Of a stretch of 10,906 bases of DNA, positions 6,200 through 10,906 are shown in pieces; the stretch's first letter is position 1, and every line of letters starts with the position of its first letter. The stretch lies in NCBI GenBank assembly GCA_013115135.1, contig JABANP010000952.1, forward strand, positions 1 through 10,906. Reading direction: 5' to 3'. The position numbers and the translations under genes are program-made. Source of the DNA: Perkinsus olseni (lineage: Eukaryota > Perkinsozoa > Perkinsida > Perkinsidae). A model generated the notes under the pieces. It made no database searches. It saw nothing but the letters and a program-made list of their open reading frames with translations, and was not told the origin of the DNA.

Positions 6200-6520
6200 C
6201 CGTGGGCTAGGCATGCTCGCAAACATGTATTCCAAAAGTTTTGGAATCCAAAACGTGCGAGGATCTCGCACGCCAAAGAGAACGCACCATCGCCGTCCTT
6301 AAAGAGTGTGCTGTGCTCGAAGCCAAACTCGAATCCCGGGAGCATCATCCGCTACCACTGGCAGATCGCCCCAGAGATACCATCGTCTTCCTTCGTACCA
6401 CCACTGGCAGATCGCACCGTCTTCCACACCAGCGGTATGGAAGCATTGCATGGTCGGCGTCTCAGAATGCCTCATGAACAACAGCGTTGTCGTCTATCAT
6501 GTTGAACTGTGTCAGATCGT

Positions 6521-6592
6521 CGTATCCTCGAACATGTGCAGATGAGGCGTTCGAGTCCGATTGCCATTCGAATTCATGTGGATTCTCAAGCC
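6521..6592 (+). repeat. Diverged dispersed repeat, copy 2
   Basis: Partner of 2412-2482 (shared tcgaacatgtgcag and catgtg). Contains a B-box-like gcgttcgagtcc at 6549-6560. Confidence 0.4.
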
Positions 6593-6656
6593 ATACTGCA
6601 TATCAGTTACACGCGAGAAAAGATCAGTAAGATAGACTCAGTCTATCTGCACTGAT

Positions 6657-6685
6657 AGTGACAGTCTGTTAGACTGTCACTTTTT
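6657..6685 (+). repeat. 11-bp hairpin followed by T5
   Basis: Arms 6657-6667 and 6671-6681 are perfect (agtgacagtct / agactgtcact) around gtt, followed by a T run to 6685. In shape it resembles an intrinsic terminator, but nothing bacterial surrounds it. A T5 run could stop Pol III. It probably belongs to the general hairpin class of this window. A nested hairpin with arms 6631-6638 and 6640-6647 lies just upstream. Confidence 0.85.
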
Positions 6686-6795
6686 ATACCCTTTTCTGAT
6701 AAGGTATTTCTAGAAATCTCATATGTTCTATAATTCTTGATAACATAAAATTTATACCTGTCGGCGTTACTATCATCTCCCCTATAGCACTAACC

Positions 6796-7071
6796 ATGGT
6801 CATGTTCGTCGAACATTGTTTGAACATGTCCCTGAAGGACATGTATGCTGAAGGAATGTATGCACCAAGAAGTCCTGTGTATGCTTTGAAAGCATACACA
6901 GAAAGCAATGCTTTCTGGACAAGGTTTAACCTTGCAACCTTGAAGGTTGCTAACTTTATGTTGGAAAGGATCCCACAAAGTCAACAGTTGACCGTCAACT
7001 CTTTGCGACTCGTCACTTTGACTTTAGCGCTGTCCTACACAACCGACGCCTTGGTTCAACTCAAGACTTGA
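6796..7071 (+). pseudogene. Reverse transcriptase relic, N-terminal blocks
   Basis: A 91-codon plus-strand frame. Residues 32-59 (KAYTESNAFW, then LATLKVANFMLERI) match the shape of the early RT block, where K-x-x-Y-x-x-x-x-A-F/Y-R-P-I-x-L-L is followed by K-x-x-E-x-x-x-x-R-I/L. About 22 residues later TTDALVQLKT (82-91) fits the RST-x-DA-L motif at the normal distance. The RPIS core is lost (WTRFN) and no Gln-x-Gly-Phe is visible before TTDAL. The frame is crowded with hairpins: 6802-6816, 6825-6843, 6875-6901, 6900-6916, 6921-6950 and the triad at 6980-6999. These probably account for much of its divergence. Confidence 0.55.
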
Positions 7072-7101
7072 TCTGCCCTAGGAGCTACTCCACGATGATA
7101 G

Positions 7102-7308
7102 GTGGGATGTTGCCCACCAGTTAGTACTCGGGTCCTGAGTGGTCAGTCTAATACCGACGTATCGATGTCTATATGCTCATGGGTATCCAAGAATGAAAAC
7201 TGGGTCTCAACTCTGACGACTACAATGCTTTTGGCGAGCTGGATGAGAGTAAGGCCCTCTCCTTCATATGTAGACGAAACGTTCATGAGGCGGCCTCATA
7301 ATCGTTAG
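7102..7308 (+). pseudogene. Reverse transcriptase relic, active-site block
   Basis: A 68-codon frame includes PSYVDETFM with Y-V-D-E at 7267-7278, matching the F/Y-x-DD catalytic turn of RT with the second Asp changed to Glu. It lies about 74 codons after TTDAL, shorter than the roughly 110-130 usual, so some sequence is missing; the preceding PQGSP motif is not recognisable. A hairpin atgaggc, g, gcctcat (7285-7299) follows immediately. Confidence 0.45.
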
Positions 7309-7614
7309 GTAGCTTCCCGCCAGGTCGGCATGTGGCAGTTTCAGCGACCGCATGAGATAGTATCTGCTATGATTATGATATCTTAGACAAAATGAGAACC
7401 TAGAATTCGCTAATGAACGACGGGCACGCTGACCATGGACAGATTGAGAAATAGCGCCACCAATAGTCGCTATTACGCTATCGAACTGTCAATTTTTGGC
7501 ACTTTCTATGTCGTGAAGCCGGATGTAATACATCCGATGTATTTTGAATAAGTCATTCGTATTACTCGCATCATAAAATTACGGCCCGATTGATAATGGG
7601 CTCGAAGTCGCTAA
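7309..7614. other. RT interior without recognisable motif
   Basis: Fills the expected gap between RT active site and thumb, but no frame is convincing. Contains the 20-bp triad gatgta, a, tacatc, c, gatgta at 7522-7541. Confidence 0.4.
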
Positions 7615-7894
7615 TCACCAGGGGCTAACCTATCCTTCGGCAGACATATCTCCCACCAGTGCGCTAAGGCGAAGGTCATGGCAGTACCATGAATCATGGT
7701 CCATGATTGTACTGAGGGTCAAGACATTTGCCAGGCTTAGCTACGGCCTTGGTGACGACGCTGTCAGGACGGCCTGGGAGCGATGCGGTCGAGACCGCAT
7801 TGCGGTCGTGAGGGTCATGGTGTGCGGGTTCGCACATCATGACCCTCATGGTCTCATTGGTACGAAGCAATCGCTAGCGATTGCCGGCTACTGA
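7615..7894 (+). pseudogene. RT thumb/connection relic
   Basis: The frame 7615-7692 reads PGANLSFGRHISHQCAKAK, a clear match to the non-LTR block in which a hydrophobic LxF-x-x-HI is followed by K-A repeats. After a frameshift, 7703-7894 reads ARLSYGLGDDAV, then VVRVMVCGF (residues 35-43) and GTKQSLAIAGY, similar to the thumb-to-connection region that precedes RNase H. The usual RTTPT stretch after GF is replaced by AHHDPH, exactly where an 11-bp-armed hairpin lies (7809-7848, with an inner stem tgtgcg/cgcaca). Other hairpins cut it at 7682-7714, 7783-7807 and 7867-7884. Confidence 0.6.
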
Positions 7895-7948
7895 TGATAC
7901 TGATGATAATAATAATAATATCATAATATAACTCGGGTCGGCGCAGGA
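7895..7948. repeat. AT-rich trinucleotide stretch
   Basis: A short run of gat/aat triplets (about 7892-7921) separates the connection from RNase H. Its position suggests slippage inside the old coding region. Confidence 0.7.
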
Positions 7949-8402
7949 TATTATTCAGATTCTGAAATCATAGGGTATGGACGCGTAAAGCTCTCTCACT
8001 TCGCCAACATTGCTGAGACCGAGGCCTTGGCAATATCGGAAGCCAGAAAGAAGTCGGTTGAGACTAGTGCCACCAGTCTCAACGCTACTCTACTATTTTG
8101 ATTGCGTTCGACTCTCAGGCTGTTATGAAATCCTACCGTTCCAGGAGGAAATCACGACTATCCTCTGACGTTGACCTCGGCCAGGTCACCTGGCTCTCAG
8201 TGACGACATTGGCTTGAGTTTTGTCTGGGCTCGTGGGCATTCGGGCGTAGTCGGCAACGCGATTGGCAATCGCCGATTGCCGACCGTATGGCCCGTAGTG
8301 TCTTTATCGCGGGTATTCCCAAGACTGTCCCAATACCTGGCAGTCATTTACGTGAGCGGATGTCTCAATCGGGTGGGGATGCGCCCACTGGCAGGACATT
8401 AA
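7949..8402 (+). pseudogene. RNase H domain relic, frameshifted twice
   Basis: Three plus-strand frames follow the RNase H fold. Frame 1 (7949-8101) starts YYSDSEIIGYG, where Asp (7958-7960) sits at the first catalytic DG position, and continues with AETEALAIS carrying the catalytic Glu. Frame 2 (8101-8217) has IAFDSQAVMKSY, the second catalytic Asp as in xxDSQA. Frame 3 (8214-8402) has FVWARGHSGVVGN, the His-containing motif; the residues after it, normally E-x-AD-x-LA, read AIGNRRLPT, so the last acidic residues are lost. That change falls in the inverted repeat at 8250-8284. The order and spacing of all four motifs make the identification strong. The enzyme would degrade RNA in the RNA-DNA hybrid during retrotransposition. 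Confidence 0.82.
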
Positions 8403-8408
8403 AAATAA

Positions 8409-8702
8409 CACGATTCGGAGCTTTATCACGAGCAACCACCATTCGGCCATTCTAAGGCGCTCTATCCGGTTCAGGATGCACCGACATGCCCTCAGACCCA
8501 TATATTTGGTCTATTGAGGACTGGCCGCTATAGGTCAAGGAGTAGCAATTTTGTTAGCTCTAACTGTGCCAGATGCGTTGGGCTGCCGACAAAACTGCCT
8601 CTATAATCCATATGCAGAGTCTGCATTGCAGACTCTGTTAGCATGTGGGAAATAGTCAAGAGGATCGAAGAGTTCGCTTCTGATAGCAGCGGACTCCGCT
8701 GA
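8409..8702 (+). pseudogene. Retrotransposon ORF2 C-terminal Cys-rich tail
   Basis: The frame 8409-8606 encodes IFGLLRTGRYRSRSSNF and then NCARCVGLPTKLP, matching the tail after RNase H in many non-LTR elements, where L-x-TGH...F is followed by a CxxC finger and an H/C pair. The H and C partners are not found; the place where they should be is occupied by the 11-1-11 hairpin 8615-8637. A further frame at 8643-8702, MWEIVKRIEEFASDSSGLR, looks like the last helix of such proteins and ends at a stop (8700-8702) within another hairpin (8694-8708). Confidence 0.65.
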
Positions 8703-8962
8703 GCGGAGGGTTTTTACGGCGCTTTTCAGTTGTAGGCTGCGCTCGCTCCATCATGTCATCAGTGTGGAACATTCCGCGTCATACACGGCGCTTGTATGGG
8801 ATGATCCCATTGGGATCTATACAAGGCGAGGCACCCATATTATGTGGTGCCTCGGTATTGTCTGGTACATATGCCACATATCTACGACAATATGTGAATC
8901 ACACAGTGTGATGAGCTTTCACTACAGGCGAGAACGCTACATGATGCTGAACGAGAGCGCAG
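8703..8962. other. Unassigned, chain of hairpins
   Basis: No gene. Contains consecutive inverted repeats: 8791-8825 (outer cttgtat/atacaag around the triad 8797-8816), 8827-8854 (cgaggcacc/ggtgcctcg), 8875-8896 (cacatat/atatgtg) and 8898-8912 (atcacac, a, gtgtgat). Confidence 0.6.
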
Positions 8963-9310
8963 TAGCTGTGGTAAAGGCGGTCATGGCGCGTGACTCATGG
9001 TGCGCTCCAGCTCGTCAGCACCCCTGTCAAAAAGCTTAATCTAACACGAGAAATCCGGAACAGATCTGTGAATAAACTTGTATGTTTTTGCTAGGCACCG
9101 GATTTACTCGCTTCGTGCATTTTTGTTGTCGTTTTGTCATAGCTACAACTTTCGCCGGCAAGGCGGGACACGTCGAGCTCGACGACCTTTGAGTGGGTGC
9201 AGACGTGACGGACGGAGCAGAATTTGCGCGAGAACTCTCGCATCTTACACCCTTAAAGAAGTGGAAGGTGGATTCCTCTCAGGAAGAGTACCGGTTTCTT
9301 AGTAGTCCGC
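8963..9310 (+). pseudogene. Weak protein relic, possibly gag-like
   Basis: Frames here read PVKKLNLTREIRNRSVNKL (about 9022-9080) and later DGAEFARELSHLTPLKKWKV (about 9206-9265). LTREI followed by a helical stretch, and a later charged segment ending in W, recall gag proteins of some non-LTR elements, but no knuckle is present and the frames differ. A stretch at about 9009-9036 resembles 10132-10170 (cagctcgtc ... acccctgtc). Confidence is low. Confidence 0.22.
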
Positions 9311-10093
9311 TAGCAAGCTAGAGTTACCTTTGATAAGTGAAATCTAAGAGGAATTAAATTCGGAGGACCAACGCATAGGAGGTCGTCTAAGATGATCGCG
9401 GTCTGGCACAGTCTGTGCCGCACAGACCGTCTGGGAGCTATTGGGAACTTCCTGCATAGCTGTGGTCGCTCCTCGGATAGAGTTCAACAAGATGGACCAA
9501 CGGCATGCCATTAGACTGCCTGCACTTTCTCGTTACGTAGGAGCATCCACTCAGAAGGGTACAGAGGGCCCCATGTGGTAAATGGGAAGACACGGTGAGG
9601 GGCAGTGAGACAACCGGGTCCGAGGCTCGGACTCCGAGCCGAAGAAAGAATGGATGAGAAGGCAGCGGAGACAAGTTGGGCCTGATTTTTCCCTCCGTAG
9701 ACTTTTCGGAATCTCAGTCGGGTAATACTAGATACTTGCGTTGTCAATCGGTTCAACCTGTATTGGAACGATAGGTCTATCTGTGGAGACGAATCTGCAG
9801 ACGACGAATCTGTGGAGATCAGAGCCTGATAACTGGGGGGAATCAGCAAACAGCTTCAAACAACTCCTTCAAGCAACTGCTCTGTTTTTCTGGTCAAAAC
9901 ATTTATGCTACATTCCCGATTCTCTCGAAGCCATACTTTCGCGTTTGGGCTTTCCACGAGAAATCGCGCTCACGATCGAAATTCACTTCTTTCCGGTTTC
10001 CGCAGGGGGTCCTCGGACTCGCCCGCGCAGAACTTTGTGGCCACCCAAAATTGGTGGCGACGTGCTCGCCTGATTGACCAGCTTCTCCATTGA
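9311..10093. other. Unassigned
   Basis: Open frames at 9741-10073 (+) and 9511-9849 (-) overlap and match nothing I recognise. Structured points: the triad gcacag, t, ctgtgc, c, gcacag (9406-9425) inside an outer cggtctg/cagaccg pair (9399-9429); the triad at 9619-9638; and a direct repeat gacgaatctg near 9788 and 9803. Confidence 0.45.
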
Positions 10094-10543
10094 CGCGATC
10101 GACTAATAGTCGACGACTATCTGCCTAGTGCCCGCATCAGCTCGTCGTGCGTACCCCTGTCCGAAACTTGGCGAAAGTCCTCGTCGAGAAGATTCGCCGA
10201 GAAGTTGTCTATTCGCGTGCATCAGGAAGCCGTTGGCTGCAAGTTGGCTGCAACTAGCTTCATGGAGGAAGGAATGGTGATGCTGCAAGGAGCAACAGCT
10301 GGCCTAAGTCTGGACGAAGCTAAACATGCAATCGAGAAAATAGTAGTGAGTGTGAGGTTTCTGCTTGCCCTGAGACAATGGTGTCTCGCTCAGGAATTCA
10401 CTAACCGTGCTTTGCAGCGGTATATGTATTATCTCTATACGGCCGCTAAGCGGAACAAGACCGGTGATAAAGTTTTGGGCCATTTCTATGACGTAGGTGC
10501 GGTATCATGTAAGCTGAACATGATGTTCAGAACATCGCCGTGA
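10094..10543 (+). other. 149-codon open frame, unrecognised
   Basis: The frame after the stop at 10091-10093 is open to a stop at 10541-10543; the first ATG is at 10262 (MEEGMVMLQGATAG). The translation looks protein-like, with few low-complexity runs and a probable helical region DEAKHAIEKIVVSV, followed by QRYMYYLYTAAKRNKTGDK. It has no membrane segment and no known motif. An 11-bp exact tandem repeat (gttggctgcaa, 10232-10253) and the triads at 10100-10119 and 10516-10535 lie within it. No core promoter or intron border was identified. It could be a gene fragment, an exon or more gag relic. Confidence 0.25.
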
Positions 10544-10906
10544 AATTATATTTGTTGAAAGAGAAGAGGCAAATGGTCTCAGGCCATAGCTAGATAGTCG
10601 CTTGTCTCTCAAGCGTATATTTCGTCCCAGTGTCACTGGGCCAGTGATGCGCTTTGTGTAAAGATTGGCTTCCGTCATCGAGGCCGCGTACAGCTCGTGA
10701 AGCTCAATACGAATGGATTGCGGCTAAAGCTGAAACAGAGTAACTTACCAAGCTCGTGTGTTTCTTAGTGTCTGACGGCTATGTGGCACTTCATAACATG
10801 CCTGTCCTAGCGGCCATTTGAAAGAGCCTCTCAACCGGAGCTGAAACGTCCATGGCATGGACTCCAGGCTCAACCGCGAGCTTCGAGAGGCACGTCTGCT
10901 CCTTTC
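10544..10906 (+). pseudogene. Weak gag-like relic with CxxC
   Basis: One plus-strand frame (10621-10821) reads CALCKDWLPSSRPRTAREAQ and continues EWIAAKAETE, a stop at 10741-10743, then FLVSDGYVALHNMPVLAAI before a second stop at 10819-10821. CALC followed by P-x-R and a charged helix resembles the last knuckle of some non-LTR gags, but the expected His and final Cys are absent. The triad ccagtg, t, cactgg, g, ccagtg (10627-10646) lies just before CALC and supplies the in-frame tga. Confidence 0.22.

Larger units (their letters stand above)
6200..6795. other. Unassigned interior, local repeats and hairpins
   Basis: No endonuclease motif found. Holds hairpins at 6229-6247 and 6254-6272, a 15-bp direct repeat ccactggcagatcgc (6355-6369 and 6401-6415, offset 46), the dispersed-repeat copy at 6521-6592, and hairpins at 6623-6681. 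Confidence 0.5.
5640..8702 (+). mobile_element. Decayed non-LTR retrotransposon with RNase H
   Basis: Colinear relics on the plus strand appear in the order expected for an RNase H-bearing non-LTR element: gag with a CCHC-like knuckle (5652-6199), RT N-terminal blocks (6796-7071), RT active-site block (about 7102-7308), thumb/connection (7615-7894), RNase H (7949-8402) and a C-terminal Cys-rich tail (8409-8702). Many stops and frameshifts show it is dead. No apurinic-type endonuclease was found; only about 600 bp separate gag from RT, too little for one, so an internal deletion is likely. No poly(A) tail or target-site duplication was seen. Such elements occur in the Tad1 and I groups among others; the clade is not resolved here. 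Confidence 0.7.

Noticed and set aside
6657..6685. Bacterial intrinsic terminator
   Set aside because: The shape fits, but no bacterial gene precedes it and comparable hairpins without T runs are scattered everywhere here.
10660..10760. Endonuclease start (QLVKLNTNGLRLKLK) of a second retrotransposon
   Set aside because: Resembles the first endonuclease strand in one frame, but it stops soon after and the alternative frame gives a more protein-like reading.

Overview
The window looks like gene-poor, repeat-saturated eukaryotic nuclear DNA. No intact host gene is visible: no frame runs much beyond 200 codons, and the recognisable protein similarity belongs to decayed transposons. tRNA-derived (SINE-like) sequences, a broken non-LTR retrotransposon with an RNase H domain, and long degenerate minisatellites all fit a eukaryote. 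The host group cannot be fixed. RNase H-bearing non-LTR elements with a CxxCGG-type gag knuckle occur in fungi (Tad1 group) and also in invertebrates and protists.

Layout. Positions 1-870 hold no recognisable gene but several perfect hairpins, including a 59-bp palindrome at 547-605. Positions 878-1313 are a composite element: a tRNA-like sequence on the minus strand joined to a 15-bp-period array (array A). A second copy lies at 4843-5205 (array E). Between them are two gag-like protein relics (1639-1951, 2733-2978), a minus-oriented array B (about 2978-3247), a 48-bp direct repeat, a plus-strand tRNA-like sequence with a perfect A box (about 3849-3920), a 59-bp AT-rich palindrome (3964-4022), array C (+) and array D (-). 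Arrays A to E alternate in orientation, and four have palindromes at their edge.

Positions about 5640-8702 are one decayed non-LTR retrotransposon read left to right: gag fragment with a CCHC-like knuckle, N-terminal reverse transcriptase, RT active-site block, thumb/connection, RNase H in three frames, and a C-terminal Cys-rich tail. The endonuclease was not found. Positions 8703-10906 hold weaker coding relics, possibly a second retroelement gag, and an unrecognised 149-codon open frame at 10094-10543.

The most unusual feature is not a gene. The whole window is full of short perfect inverted repeats, mostly with a single central base. At least eleven loci have the rigid 20-bp form S-n-S'-n-S, where a 6-mer is followed by its reverse complement and then by itself again, with exactly one base between. 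The 6-mers are unrelated between loci, so this is a recurring architecture and not a repeat family. About 0.0007 such loci would be expected in random sequence of this length by my own arithmetic. The hairpins also cut through the retrotransposon relic, so many of them probably arose after it inserted.
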